Source of the DNA: Arthrobacter sp. Y81
GTDB lineage: Bacteria; Actinomycetota; Actinomycetes; Actinomycetales; Micrococcaceae
Assembly (NCBI RefSeq): GCF_002929335.1
Contig: NZ_PJIL01000008.1
Span: 124,001-188,000 of the forward strand
Length of the DNA stretch: 64,000 nucleotides
Direction: 5' to 3'
A program made the position numbers and the translations under genes. The notes beneath the pieces are model-generated. The model was not told where the DNA came from and did no database searches. It was given only the letters and a program-made list of their open reading frames with translations. Positions 35,664 through 44,720 of the stretch are shown one piece after another. Numbering within the stretch: the stretch's first letter is position 1; the number at the start of each line of letters is the position of its first letter.

Positions 35664-36500
35664 GTGGCACTGACGAAGGGCCGTAAATCCAACCCCGAGG
35701 GTCGGATGGCCCTGATGGACCACCTTAAGGAGCTCAAGAACCGGCTCATTAAGTCAGCCATTGGCCTTGTCATCGGCGGGATCGGTGGCTGGATCCTCTA
35801 CGACCCCGTATTGAGCGCCCTCAAGGAACCTGTCGACCGGATCGCCGAGCACACCGGCGGCACGTCTTCAGTCAACTTCTCGAGCATCGCCTCGCCGTTT
35901 GACTTCAAACTGCAGCTGTCGCTGCTGATCGGCGCCGTGATCTCGAGCCCCATCTGGATCTACCAGCTGTGGGCCTTCATCACCCCCGGGCTCACCAAGA
36001 AGGAGCGGCACTACACGCTCGGCTACATGGCCGCAGCCGTGCCGCTGTTCCTTGCCGGGGTGTGGGTGGGATGGATGGTGACGCCGCAGGTGGTGCGGGC
36101 GCTGACGCAGTTCACGCCTGCAGGGTTTTCCAACCTCATCGATGCCCGTGACTACGTCGACTTCGTCACCCGCATGGTCCTGTTCCTTGGCCTCGCCTTC
36201 CTGGTCCCGGTGGTCCTGGTGGGGGTCAACATGGCCGGCATCATCAGGGGTGAAACCATCCTGAAGGCATGGCGCATCACGGTCTTCCTCGTGTTCGTGC
36301 TTGCCGCCGTCGCCGCGCCGGGTGCGGATGCCCTGTCCATGTTCCTGCTCGCAGGCCCGCTGCTTGCACTCTTTTTCGCCGCCATCGGCCTCTGTATCTT
36401 CAATGACCGGCGCCGGGACCGGAAGGCCGCGAAGATCGCCGCCGAAACTGAAGCGACCGCCGACGTCGCAACGCCCGGCTCCGAACTGGGGAAACTGTAG
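35664..36500 (+). CDS. tatC: Sec-independent protein translocase subunit TatC
   Basis: The receptor for twin-arginine signal peptides; six membrane segments in 278 residues. The N-terminal MALMDHLKELKNRLIKSA contains the signal-peptide-binding Glu region, and FVTRMVLFLGLAFLVPVVL is a characteristic segment. The GTG start is 6 nt after tatA. The C-terminal tail is Ala/Thr/Glu-rich and cytoplasmic. Confidence 0.96.
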   Translation: MALTKGRKSNPEGRMALMDHLKELKNRLIKSAIGLVIGGIGGWILYDPVLSALKEPVDRIAEHTGGTSSVNFSSIASPFDFKLQLSLLIGAVISSPIWIYQLWAFITPGLTKKERHYTLGYMAAAVPLFLAGVWVGWMVTPQVVRALTQFTPAGFSNLIDARDYVDFVTRMVLFLGLAFLVPVVLVGVNMAGIIRGETILKAWRITVFLVFVLAAVAAPGADALSMFLLAGPLLALFFAAIGLCIFNDRRRDRKAAKIAAETEATADVATPGSELGKL

Positions 36501-36512
36501 TCCCAAGCCCAC

Positions 36513-36518
36513 TAGGCT
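36513..36518 (+). promoter_or_regulatory. -10 box, leaderless helicase gene
   Basis: TAGGCT, 6 nt before the ATG at 36525. Confidence 0.5.
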
Positions 36519-36524
36519 GGAAGT

Positions 36525-39422
36525 ATGTCCTCCACAACCGGGCCACAGTCGCCGTCCGAGCTTTATCGGGCCAGTGCCGAACGGACCGCAGAAGCAAACA
36601 CTTACCTCGGCGCATTTGTCCGGACGCTGGATTTCGAACTTGACGATTTCCAGCGCCAGGCCTGCAGCTCCCTGCAGCAGGGGAAGGGAGTCCTGGTCGC
36701 GGCGCCCACCGGAGCCGGGAAGACCATCGTGGGGGAGTTCGCTATCTACCTGGCCCTCCAACGGGGCCTCAAAGCTTTCTACACGACCCCCATCAAGGCC
36801 CTGAGCAACCAGAAGTACGCGGAGCTGGCCGGCAAGTACGGCCCGGAGAACGTGGGGCTCCTCACGGGGGACACCAGCATCAACGGCGAAGCCCCGGTGG
36901 TAGTGATGACAACCGAAGTCCTGCGGAACATGCTCTACGCGGATTCGGACACCCTGGACGACCTTGGCTTCGTGGTCATGGATGAAGTCCATTACCTCGC
37001 TGACCGTTTCCGCGGCGCGGTCTGGGAGGAAGTGATCATCCACCTGCCCAGCGAAGTCCAGGTGGCGTCACTGAGCGCCACCGTTTCCAACGCCGAGGAA
37101 TTCGGTGCCTGGCTGGACACGGTCCGTGGCCACACGGACGTGATCGTTTCCGAGCACCGTCCGGTCCCGCTCTGGCAGCATGTCATGGTGGGACGCGAAA
37201 TCGTCGACCTCTTCGCCGGCGAAACGACCTTTGACGAAATCGCCCCGGCCGGGGAATCGGATCCCGCCGCGACTGCGGTAAAAGTCAACATCGCACTGGA
37301 ACGGGGCTTCGAGGTAAACCCCGACCTCCTGGCAATGGCGCGCACCGAAAGCCAGATGAATTCGCGGGCCCGCTTCGGGCACGGCGGACGCAGCCAGCGC
37401 CGCCAGCAGGGCCAGCGCGGCGGGGACACCCGCGGCTCCCAGGGAGGCCAGCAGAGCCCCGTCCGCAAGGCCAGCCGCCCGCAGGTCATCGCCAGCCTGG
37501 ACAGGCAGGACCTCCTGCCGTCCATCACGTTCATCTTTTCCCGGGCCGGTTGCGACGCAGCAGTGGCACAGTGCGTCTCGGCCGGATTATGGCTGACCAC
37601 GGAACGGGAACAACAGGTCATCGCACGCCGTGTTGACGAAGCGGCCCAGGACATTCCGTCAGATGATCTTGACGTGCTCGGCTTCTGGAGCTGGCGGGAT
37701 GGCCTCCTGCGGGGCCTGGCTGCCCACCACGCCGGGATGCTTCCCACGTTCAAGGAAGTCGTGGAGAAACTCTTTGTCGAGGGCCTGGTCAAGGCGGTGT
37801 TCGCCACCGAAACCCTGGCGCTGGGCGTCAACATGCCGGCACGCTCGGTGGTGCTCGAAAAGCTGGACAAGTTCAACGGAGAAGCCCACGTTGGCATCAC
37901 CGCCGGCGAGTACACCCAGCTCACGGGCCGGGCAGGCCGCCGCGGCATCGATGTCGAGGGCCACGCAGTGGTCCTGTGGCAGCCGGGAACCGACCCGACC
38001 GCCGTGGCTGGCCTCGCTTCACGGCGTACCTACCCGTTGAACTCCAGCTTCCGTCCCACGTACAACATGAGCATCAACCTGCTGGCCCAGTTCGGCAGGC
38101 CGCGTGCCCGGGAAATCCTCGAATCCTCCTTTGCCCAGTTCCAGGCCGACCGTTCTGTTGTGGGCATTGCCAAACAGGTCCGCAGCAGGGAGGAATCCCT
38201 GGCCGGTTTCCAGAAATCCATGACGTGCCACCTGGGCGACTTCACCGAGTACTCACGGCTGCGGCGGGAACTCTCGGACGCGGAAAACCTCGCCTCCCGC
38301 AGCACCTCACGGGCGCGCAAGTCCATTACCGAGGACTCGCTGAGCAGGTTGCTGCCGGGGGACGTTGTGGACGTGCCGACGGGCAGGGCGCCTGGCTTCG
38401 CCGTCGTGCTGGGGTCCGACCATAACTCACGCGAGCCGCGGCCTGCCGTGCTGACCCTCGACAACCAGCTGCGCAGGCTTGGCATCCAGGACCTCGAAGG
38501 GCCCATCACCCCGGTCACCCGGGTCCGGATACCCAAGTCGTTCAACGCGAAGGTGCCCAAGTCACGCAAGGACCTGGCATCCTCGGTCCGGAACGCGATC
38601 CGGGAAAACCGGCCGCCGTCGCCGGCCAGCAACCGGAACACGGATTTCGGCCGGTCCGCTGCCTTGCCGGACCAGGAAAAGAAGATCACCGAACTTCGGC
38701 TGGCGCTGCGGTCCCATCCCTGCCACGGCTGCAGCGAACGCGAGGACCACGCCCGCTGGTCCGAGCGCTGGTGGAAGCTGCGCCGCGAAACCGACGTGCT
38801 GGTCCGTGAGATCCAGGGGCGGACCAACACCATCGCCAAGACATTCGACAGGGTCTGCGATCTCCTCTCCAGCTACGGCTACCTCGAAACCTCAGAATCG
38901 GGGAAGGTGACCATCAACGCCGACGGCCAGAAGCTGCGCCGGATTTACGGTGAAAAAGACCTCCTCATCTCCCAGTCCCTCCGGCAGGGCGCATTCAGCG
39001 ACCTTGACGCCACGGAAGTCGCCGCACTCGCGAGCGTGCTGGTCTACCAGGCCAAGCGGGAAGAACGCGGGCTACGGCCGAGGATGCCCAGCGTGTCGCT
39101 TGAGACCGCCGTCGATATTGTCGTCCGTGAGTGGTCCGTCCTGGAAGACGCCGAGGAGGAGAACAAACTGCCGTTGACCGGGGAGCCGGAACTCGGACTC
39201 GTCTGGCCGATATTCAAGTGGGCCAAGGGCCGGCACCTCCAGGAAGTCCTGAGCGGGACAGACCTCGCAGCGGGCGACTTCGTCCGGTGGGTCAAACAGG
39301 TCATTGACCTCCTCGACCAGCTGGCGAAGATCCCCGGCCTGGATCCCCGGCTTTCACGGCTGTGCTCGGAGGCCATCATCCTGGTGCGCCGCGGCGTGGT
39401 CGCATACTCCACGGTGGTGTGA
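36525..39422 (+). CDS. helY: DEAD/DEAH-box RNA helicase, HelY/Ski2-like
   Basis: A 965-residue superfamily 2 ATPase of the Mtr4/Ski2 type, found in actinobacteria as HelY. Walker A is AAPTGAGKTIVGEF (about residue 60), motif II is VVMDEVHYL, motif III is SLSATVSN, and motif VI is QLTGRAGRRGIDVEG. A basic Gly/Gln/Arg-rich insert lies between the two RecA domains, and the C-terminal half has the Ski2-family helical domain with a CxxC segment (HPCHGCSERE). It probably remodels RNA; the partner nuclease is unknown. Its position next to tatC is conserved in actinobacteria. Confidence 0.92.
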   Translation: MSSTTGPQSPSELYRASAERTAEANTYLGAFVRTLDFELDDFQRQACSSLQQGKGVLVAAPTGAGKTIVGEFAIYLALQRGLKAFYTTPIKALSNQKYAELAGKYGPENVGLLTGDTSINGEAPVVVMTTEVLRNMLYADSDTLDDLGFVVMDEVHYLADRFRGAVWEEVIIHLPSEVQVASLSATVSNAEEFGAWLDTVRGHTDVIVSEHRPVPLWQHVMVGREIVDLFAGETTFDEIAPAGESDPAATAVKVNIALERGFEVNPDLLAMARTESQMNSRARFGHGGRSQRRQQGQRGGDTRGSQGGQQSPVRKASRPQVIASLDRQDLLPSITFIFSRAGCDAAVAQCVSAGLWLTTEREQQVIARRVDEAAQDIPSDDLDVLGFWSWRDGLLRGLAAHHAGMLPTFKEVVEKLFVEGLVKAVFATETLALGVNMPARSVVLEKLDKFNGEAHVGITAGEYTQLTGRAGRRGIDVEGHAVVLWQPGTDPTAVAGLASRRTYPLNSSFRPTYNMSINLLAQFGRPRAREILESSFAQFQADRSVVGIAKQVRSREESLAGFQKSMTCHLGDFTEYSRLRRELSDAENLASRSTSRARKSITEDSLSRLLPGDVVDVPTGRAPGFAVVLGSDHNSREPRPAVLTLDNQLRRLGIQDLEGPITPVTRVRIPKSFNAKVPKSRKDLASSVRNAIRENRPPSPASNRNTDFGRSAALPDQEKKITELRLALRSHPCHGCSEREDHARWSERWWKLRRETDVLVREIQGRTNTIAKTFDRVCDLLSSYGYLETSESGKVTINADGQKLRRIYGEKDLLISQSLRQGAFSDLDATEVAALASVLVYQAKREERGLRPRMPSVSLETAVDIVVREWSVLEDAEEENKLPLTGEPELGLVWPIFKWAKGRHLQEVLSGTDLAAGDFVRWVKQVIDLLDQLAKIPGLDPRLSRLCSEAIILVRRGVVAYSTVV

Positions 39423-39503
39423 CCGCACGCCGGTCCCGCGACGCTCTGCACACCACAGCACACCATCCATAACCTTCAAGGCTGCTTAGGAGCACCACAC
39501 AAC

Positions 39504-41174
39504 ATGACTGATGCACGGGCGGACCTGCCGGCCGGAGAACGCAAAGTGACGCTGTACCGCAACGGTTCGGTCTATACCGCTGCCGACCCGTTTGCCACTG
39601 CCATGCTGGTGGACGGGGACACCGTGGCCTGGGTCGGTTCGGAGCAGGCGGCAACGTCGATCGCAGATGCCTCCATGGAGGTCATCGACCTGCACGGCGC
39701 CCTGGTGGCGCCCGGTTTTGTTGATTCACACGTTCACCTGACCGAAACGGGCATTGCCTTGGACGCGCTGCAACTGGGCGGCGTGCGTTCAGCGGCCGGA
39801 ATCCTGGACGCGGTTGCCGCCGCCGTTGCCGGTTCGGACGCTGACGCCACCGTCCTTGGCCATGGCTGGGACGAAAGCCGCTGGGATGACCAGGCCCTGC
39901 CCGGCCGCGAGGAACTGGAGCGTGCCTCCGGCGGCAGGCGGGTGTATCTTTCGCGCGTGGACGCCCACTCCGCCCTCGTGTCGTCCTCACTGGCCGAAGC
40001 GGCAGGCCTGGCAGGCCTGGACGGCTTCTCGTCCGGCGGCCAGGTCAAACGGCATGCGCACACGTCGGCGAGGCTTGCCGCGAGGCAGCTGCCGGACAGC
40101 GTGCTGCGAAGCTACCAGGGCCGCGCCCTGGCTGAATCGGCCGCAAACGGGTACGTGGCCGTGGCCGAGATGGCGGCACCGCACATCGGCAGCACCACCG
40201 ACCTGCGGATCGCAGCAGGGTGGAACAGCCAGGATCCTTCCGCGAAGCACGTGCCTGAGGTCCTTCCGTATTGGGGCCAGCTGGCCGGGTCCGCGGACGA
40301 TGCCCGGAGCATCCTCGATGGCCTTGGAGCCAGCGTGCGGGGCCTCGCGGGCGACCTGAACATTGACGGGTCCATAGGCTCCCGCACCGCGGCCCTGAGG
40401 GAGGACTACAGCGACGCCCCGGGGGAGCGCGGCAGGCTCTACCTGTCCGTGGACGAAGCGGCGGCCCACTTGGCTGCCTGTTCAGTGCTGGGAATCCAGG
40501 CCGGGTTCCACATCATCGGCGACGCCGGACTCGACGCAGCGCTGGATGCGCTGGACCGGGCAGCCGCGGAAGTGGGGGAGCAGCGGGTCAGGGCAGCCGG
40601 GCACCGGTTCGAACATGTTGAAATGGCCGATGCCGATGCCATCGGCCGGCTGGCCAAGTACTCGGTAACAGTCAGTATGCAGCCCGTATTCGACGCCGCC
40701 TGGGGCGGCCCGGGGCACCTGTACCAGGAGCGGCTGGGGCACCGGGAGCGTGCGATGAACGCCTTCGCCTCCTTCTACGCCGCAGGCGTTCCTATCTGCT
40801 TTGGCAGCGACAGCCCGGTGACACCGCTGAACCCATGGGCGAGCGTGCGTGCCTGCCTCGAGCACAGCAACCCGGACCAGCGCATCTCGGCGCGGGCCGC
40901 GTTCCTCGGCCACACAAGGGCCGGCTGGCGCGCAGCCAAGTACAGCAATCCGATGGCGGGCCAGCTGGTGCCGGGAGCGCCCGCCAGCTTTGCGGTCTGG
41001 GAGGTGGAGGAACTCATGGTCCAGGTTGCGGACGGACGGGTGCAGTCCTGGAGCACGGATCCCCGGGCCCGCACCCCCCTGCTCCCGGCGCTGGACACGG
41101 GAAGCGATCCTGTCTGCCTGCTGACTGTCCGCGATGGGCGGGAGCTGTTCACAAACGGCTCCCTGCGGTCATAG
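39504..41174 (+). CDS. amidohydrolase family protein (YtcJ-like)
   Basis: A 556-residue metal-dependent hydrolase of the amidohydrolase-3 group. GFVDSHVHLTETG gives the HxH metal ligands, HGWDESRWD is typical for the YtcJ group, FHIIGDAGLD and GHRFEHVEM give further His ligands, and CFGSDSPVTPLNPW gives the catalytic Asp. No signal peptide. Natural substrates of this group are mostly unknown. AGGAGC precedes the ATG. Confidence 0.88.
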   Translation: MTDARADLPAGERKVTLYRNGSVYTAADPFATAMLVDGDTVAWVGSEQAATSIADASMEVIDLHGALVAPGFVDSHVHLTETGIALDALQLGGVRSAAGILDAVAAAVAGSDADATVLGHGWDESRWDDQALPGREELERASGGRRVYLSRVDAHSALVSSSLAEAAGLAGLDGFSSGGQVKRHAHTSARLAARQLPDSVLRSYQGRALAESAANGYVAVAEMAAPHIGSTTDLRIAAGWNSQDPSAKHVPEVLPYWGQLAGSADDARSILDGLGASVRGLAGDLNIDGSIGSRTAALREDYSDAPGERGRLYLSVDEAAAHLAACSVLGIQAGFHIIGDAGLDAALDALDRAAAEVGEQRVRAAGHRFEHVEMADADAIGRLAKYSVTVSMQPVFDAAWGGPGHLYQERLGHRERAMNAFASFYAAGVPICFGSDSPVTPLNPWASVRACLEHSNPDQRISARAAFLGHTRAGWRAAKYSNPMAGQLVPGAPASFAVWEVEELMVQVADGRVQSWSTDPRARTPLLPALDTGSDPVCLLTVRDGRELFTNGSLRS

Positions 41175-41245
41175 TCCGGAAAGCCACCGGCGCGCCGTAT
41201 GCTCCTGACCTGCGGTAATGGCTAAAACCGCACGTCAAACGCGGG

Positions 41246-41273
41246 TTGACACTGTAGAGGCTGTCCGTACCAT
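41246..41273 (+). promoter_or_regulatory. strong promoter in the 41.2-41.6 kb intergenic region
   Basis: TTGACA (41246-41251), a 16-nt spacer and TACCAT (41268-41273). The start site would be near 41280, about 315 nt before the next gene, so it serves either a long leader or a separate RNA. Confidence 0.5.
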
Positions 41274-41279
41274 TGTGGC

Positions 41280-41500
41280 AACGGACGGAATCCATCTTCA
41301 AGGGACTCCGTCTGGCCACGTCACTCTCCAGCAGGTTGCCCCAGCCCGGCCCTGCTGGCGGGCAGGCCGTGGCAGTCCCAGGGGCAGGTCCACTTCGCAG
41401 CAGAAAACAGTTCCGCCGGTGCACATCGCATCTGGCTGAAACTGGCCCGAGGCATGTGGACCTGCCCGCGGCTTGCCCGTGTGACGCGCCCGGCACACCT
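41280..41500 (+). ncRNA. candidate structured RNA or long 5' leader
   Basis: A 420-bp stretch without a credible gene. Downstream of the TTGACA/TACCAT promoter it can fold: CGGACGGA near 41282 with TCCGTCTG near 41317, and a perfect 8-bp stem CCAGCAGG (41328-41335) with CCTGCTGG (41351-41358) around a 15-nt C-rich loop. It matches no riboswitch I recognise. A separate -10 box at 41509 could serve the next gene. Confidence 0.3.
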
Positions 41501-41508
41501 GAACTCCC

Positions 41509-41514
41509 TATAAT
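41509..41514 (+). promoter_or_regulatory. consensus -10 box upstream of ppm
   Basis: TATAAT with no good -35 at normal spacing; leader of about 75 nt to the GTG at 41595. Confidence 0.4.
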
Positions 41515-41594
41515 GGTGACTTGCGCCTTAAAGCCGGCACCTATGCTCAGCTTCATGGCGCGTTGACCGCTCCCATCAAGGAAAGGGCCTCGCT

Positions 41595-42335
41595 GTGCGT
41601 GTCCTCACCATCATCCCCACCTACAACGAGCTCGAATCGTTGCCCAAGACACTCGCACGCCTGCGTGCAGCCGTCCCGGCTTCCGATGTGCTGGTGGTGG
41701 ACGACAACAGCCCGGACGGCACCGGACAGCTGGTGGACGGCATCGCTGCACAGGACAGCCAGGTGCACGTGCTGCACCGCGAAGGCAAGGCCGGACTGGG
41801 GGCCGCCTACATCGCCGGTTTCAAATGGGGCCTGGAAGCCGGATACGACGTCCTGGTGGAAATGGATGCCGACGGTTCACACAAGCCTGAGCAGCTGCAG
41901 CAGCTCCTGGATGCCGTTGAGGAGGGCGCAGACCTGGCCATGGGATCGCGCTGGGTTCCCGGCGGCAGCGTGGTCAACTGGCCGCTGTACCGGCAGGCAA
42001 TCTCACGGATCGGCAGCACCTACGCACGGATCATGCTGGGTGTCAGGATCAAGGATGTCACCGGCGGCTACCGCGCCTTCCGCCGCACAACCCTGGAGAA
42101 GATCAACCTCGACCAGGTGGACTCCGTGGGCTACGGATTCCAGGTGGACCTCGCCTGGCGGGTGGCAAAGATGGGCCTGAAAATTGTGGAACGCCCCATC
42201 ACCTTCGTGGAGCGCGAACTCGGAGCCTCCAAAATGAGCGGCAACATCGTGCTGGAAGCCATGATCAACGTCACCAAGTGGGGGCTCACCGCCCGCTGGA
42301 ATAAGCTCACGCGCCGGGGATCAGCCGCGTCCTAG
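41595..42335 (+). CDS. ppm: polyprenol monophosphomannose synthase (GT2)
   Basis: Transfers mannose from GDP-mannose to polyprenyl phosphate at the cytoplasmic membrane face, making the donor for lipoglycan and protein mannosylation. The 246-residue GT2 enzyme has [40 protein letters not shown] and the metal motif [12 protein letters not shown]. It is the stand-alone catalytic domain; no fused acyltransferase or GtrA domain. The GTG start has AAGGAAAGG upstream. A bidirectional terminator follows. Confidence 0.93.
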   Translation: MRVLTIIPTYNELESLPKTLARLRAAVPASDVLVVDDNSPDGTGQLVDGIAAQDSQVHVLHREGKAGLGAAYIAGFKWGLEAGYDVLVEMDADGSHKPEQLQQLLDAVEEGADLAMGSRWVPGGSVVNWPLYRQAISRIGSTYARIMLGVRIKDVTGGYRAFRRTTLEKINLDQVDSVGYGFQVDLAWRVAKMGLKIVERPITFVERELGASKMSGNIVLEAMINVTKWGLTARWNKLTRRGSAAS

Positions 42336-42346
42336 GCAGAGGCAGC

Positions 42347-42395
42347 AAAGGGCCGGGCCCGCAACCTTGAATTGAGGTTACGGGCCCGGCCCTTT
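42347..42395. terminator. bidirectional terminator between ppm and rbpA
   Basis: A long hairpin: AAAGGGCCGGGCCCG and AACCT pair with their complements around TTGAATTG-type loop bases, placed between convergent genes with an A-run on one side and TTT on the other. Confidence 0.9.
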
Positions 42396-42452
42396 GTGCT
42401 GTCAGACTGGCACGTGGCCGTTGGGCCGACTCGTGCCGCCGACGCTTTCGGA

Positions 42453-42800
42453 CTAAGCCGAACGCCGTTCGCCGCGCCGTTCGCGCAGAATGGTCAGACG
42501 GTCTTCGAGGATCTGCTCGAGCTCGGGCAGCGAGCGGCGTTCCAGGAGCATGTCCCAGTGCGTGCGCACTGCCTTCTCGTTGCTGTTGATGGGGCGTTCG
42601 CCGTCAACAAGCAAGGCTTCCTTGCCGGTCTTCGAAACCCACACCGGGGGAATCTCGGCTTCGGAGGAGAAGGTTACGAAGACCTGCTCGCCGTCCTCGC
42701 AACGGTACTCAACCCGCTGGCGTGGAGCCGGCTCAACACCGGATTCGGTCTCCATGCTCTGTGCGCCAAGACGCATGCCCCGGAGGCTGCGATCGCTCAT
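42453..42800 (-). CDS. rbpA: RNA polymerase-binding protein RbpA
   Basis: A 115-residue actinobacterial transcription factor that binds the RNA polymerase holoenzyme and stabilises open complexes with group 1 and some group 2 sigma factors. It has MSDRSLRGMRLGAQSMETE (N-terminal tail), a core barrel (YRCEDGEQVFVTFSSEAEIP), and the C-terminal sigma-interaction helix LPELEQILEDRLTILRERR. ATG 42800 is chosen for the GGGAGA just upstream; 42824 is less likely. A GGAAC-N18-GTT promoter 100 bp upstream suggests redox-stress control. Confidence 0.95.
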   Translation of the reverse strand: MSDRSLRGMRLGAQSMETESGVEPAPRQRVEYRCEDGEQVFVTFSSEAEIPPVWVSKTGKEALLVDGERPINSNEKAVRTHWDMLLERRSLPELEQILEDRLTILRERRGERRSA

Positions 42801-42899
42801 GATTTCTCCCTTTGGTCGGTTCACGGAGTCAGGCTCCGCGCTAGCCGGGGCAGCTCACGCCACGGACTACTGTTTGCATTGCCCTGCATCAATAGATGC

Positions 42900-42925
42900 A
42901 ACGCTTTGCTAAGCCTTTATGTTCC
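42900..42925 (-). promoter_or_regulatory. SigR/SigH-type promoter of rbpA
   Basis: On the minus strand, GGAAC (42925-42921), an 18-nt spacer and GTT (42902-42900), matching the GGAAY-N18-GTT consensus of thiol-oxidative-stress ECF sigma factors. The leader would be about 90 nt. Confidence 0.65.
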
Positions 42926-43009
42926 AGTCGGTCTGAACCAGCCGGACAAATATCCCATTATACGGGTTAGCTTCCCGGCGCGTAAAGCCGGGGGCAAAAG
43001 CGGTCAAAA

Positions 43010-43046
43010 GCAGGGGAGGCACCCGCATAGCGGACACCTCCCCTGC
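43010..43046 (-). terminator. terminator of the NfeD/SPFH operon
   Basis: GCAGGGGAGG (43010-43019) pairs with CCTCCCCTGC (43037-43046); on the minus strand TTTTGACCGCTTTTG follows. Confidence 0.8.
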
Positions 43047-43067
43047 CAGCCGCTGAGCCGTGCAGTC

Positions 43068-44030
43068 CTACAGCGGCTGCTTCGAGTCGTTCGGCTGGGT
43101 TTCCGCCGGCTTGGAGTCCTTGTCGCCGTCGAACAGACCACCCGTGCGGGGATCCGGATTGGTTCCGCCCAGGGCGTTCCCGATGCCCTTCAGGGCCTCA
43201 CCGACTTCGCTCGGGATGATCCAGAGCTTGTTGGAGGAACCCTCGGCCAGCTTCGGGAGCGTCTGCAGGTACTGGTAAGCCAGGAGCTTCTGGTCCGGGT
43301 TGCCCTTATGGATTGCGTCGAACACTTTCTGGATTGCCTGGGCCTCACCGTCAGCGCGGAGGATGGCTGCCTTGGCGTCACCTTCGGCCTTAAGGATCGA
43401 GGACTGACGCTGGCCCTCCGCAGTGAGGATGGCCGACTGCTTGGTTCCCTCGGCGGTGAGGATGGCAGCGCGGCGGTCCCGCTCTGCGCGCATCTGCTTC
43501 TCCATCGAGTCCTGGATGGAGTGGGGCGGATCGATGGCCTTCAGCTCCACGCGGGAGACACGGATGCCCCAGCGGCCCGTGGCTTCGTCCAGTACGCCGC
43601 GGAGCTGGCCGTTGATCTGGTCGCGGGAGGTCAGGGCCTCTTCGAGGTTCAGCCCGCCGACGACGTTTCGGAGCGTGGTGGTGGTGAGCTGTTCAACTGC
43701 CTGGATGTAGTTGGCAATCTCGTAGGTGGCTGCCCTGGCGTCAGTGACCTGGAAGTAGACCACCGTGTCGATCGAGACGACGAGGTTGTCCTCGGTGATG
43801 ACGGGCTGCGGCGGGAACGAGACCACCTGTTCGCGAAGGTCCAGGAGCGGCAGGAGCCGGTCAACGAACGGGATCAGGATGGTAAGGCCGGGCAGCAGCG
43901 TCCGCTGGTACTTCCCGAGCCGCTCCACGACGCCGGCACGGGCCTGCGGCACGATCCGCACCGAACGCACCAGCACGATAATTACGAACGCAACGAGAAC
44001 CAGCAGCACAATTGCGACTGCGATATCCAT
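43068..44030 (-). CDS. SPFH/Band 7 (stomatin-like) membrane protein
   Basis: A 320-residue protein with one N-terminal membrane segment (VAIVLLVLVAFVIIVLV), a Band 7 domain (about 25-200; ARAGVVERLGKYQRTL, FPPQPVITEDN) and a coiled region with repeated ILxAEGxxQS units at about 205-245. SPFH proteins form large membrane-associated rings or microdomains. It is downstream of an NfeD gene in the same direction, the standard pairing. AGGTGAT precedes the ATG; a hairpin terminator follows. Confidence 0.93.
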   Translation of the reverse strand: MDIAVAIVLLVLVAFVIIVLVRSVRIVPQARAGVVERLGKYQRTLLPGLTILIPFVDRLLPLLDLREQVVSFPPQPVITEDNLVVSIDTVVYFQVTDARAATYEIANYIQAVEQLTTTTLRNVVGGLNLEEALTSRDQINGQLRGVLDEATGRWGIRVSRVELKAIDPPHSIQDSMEKQMRAERDRRAAILTAEGTKQSAILTAEGQRQSSILKAEGDAKAAILRADGEAQAIQKVFDAIHKGNPDQKLLAYQYLQTLPKLAEGSSNKLWIIPSEVGEALKGIGNALGGTNPDPRTGGLFDGDKDSKPAETQPNDSKQPL

Positions 44031-44136
44031 ACATCACCTATTCCCCAGTTTTGTGGTCTTGCTATGTTTTGCGGCGGTGTCCCGCCGCGAGCCCGGCGCC
44101 GGTGGCGGCTGCCGGAAAAATTGATTGTCGCTGGAC

Positions 44137-44598
44137 TTACTGCACGGCTGTTTCGGGCTGTGGCGCCACGACGGCGGTTGCGCCTTCGATGGCCGAAACC
44201 ACCACGCGCTGTCCGGCGTTCAGCACACCCTGCTCCGAGCGGGCGCTCCAGACGTCACCGCCGATCTTGACCAGGCCGGAGGACGTGCTGACGGTCTCCA
44301 TGACAAGGGCGGATTCGCCAATCAGGCGGTCGATGTTGGTCCGCTGCTCCGCGGGGCCCTTCTTCAGGTGCTTCAGCGCAACGGGCCGGACGAAGACGAC
44401 CATCAGGAGCGAAACCACACAGAAGACCACGATCTGCAGCCAGAAATCGGCGCCGGCGAAATCAGCCAGCAGCCCGGCCAGCGCGCCGCCTCCGAGCATG
44501 ATGAAAAAGAGGTCCAGCGTCAGCATCTCCACCACTGCAAACGCCAGGAATACAGTGAGCCACAATGCCCACCAGTTCTCGCCAAGCCATTCAAACAT
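44137..44598 (-). CDS. NfeD family membrane protein
   Basis: A 153-residue partner of SPFH proteins. Residues about 10-90 carry three membrane segments (WWALWLTVFLAFAVVEMLTL, FIMLGGGALAGLLADFAG, IVVFCVVSLLMVVF); residues about 100-150 are the soluble OB-fold NfeD domain (LIGESALVMETVS, GDVWSARSE). It lacks the protease domain of long NfeD forms. GGGGGAACGC precedes the ATG. Confidence 0.9.
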   Translation of the reverse strand: MFEWLGENWWALWLTVFLAFAVVEMLTLDLFFIMLGGGALAGLLADFAGADFWLQIVVFCVVSLLMVVFVRPVALKHLKKGPAEQRTNIDRLIGESALVMETVSTSSGLVKIGGDVWSARSEQGVLNAGQRVVVSAIEGATAVVAPQPETAVQ

Positions 44599-44720
44599 GC
44601 GTTCCCCCTTCGTCCCCGGAGCTGCGGCAGCAGGCCCTCAGTAACTGTCCTTCCATCCTAGACCGAAGCCGAGGGACGCAGGAGGGGGCAGTCAGGCACG
44701 TTCCGAAAGTAGCCAAGTCG

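Noticed and set aside
40606-40622. TTCGAACATGTTGAA in the amidohydrolase gene, like a LexA SOS box
   Set aside because: The spacing between half sites does not fit the actinobacterial box and it lies deep inside a coding region.
41218-41439. A 73-codon frame in the 41.2-41.6 kb intergenic region
   Set aside because: It begins before the TTGACA promoter, has no ribosome-binding site and no recognisable sequence.
42372-44270. A 632-codon open frame on the plus strand across rbpA and the SPFH gene
   Set aside because: It is antisense to rbpA and the SPFH gene, has no family-like sequence and crosses two terminators; it is a high-GC shadow frame.
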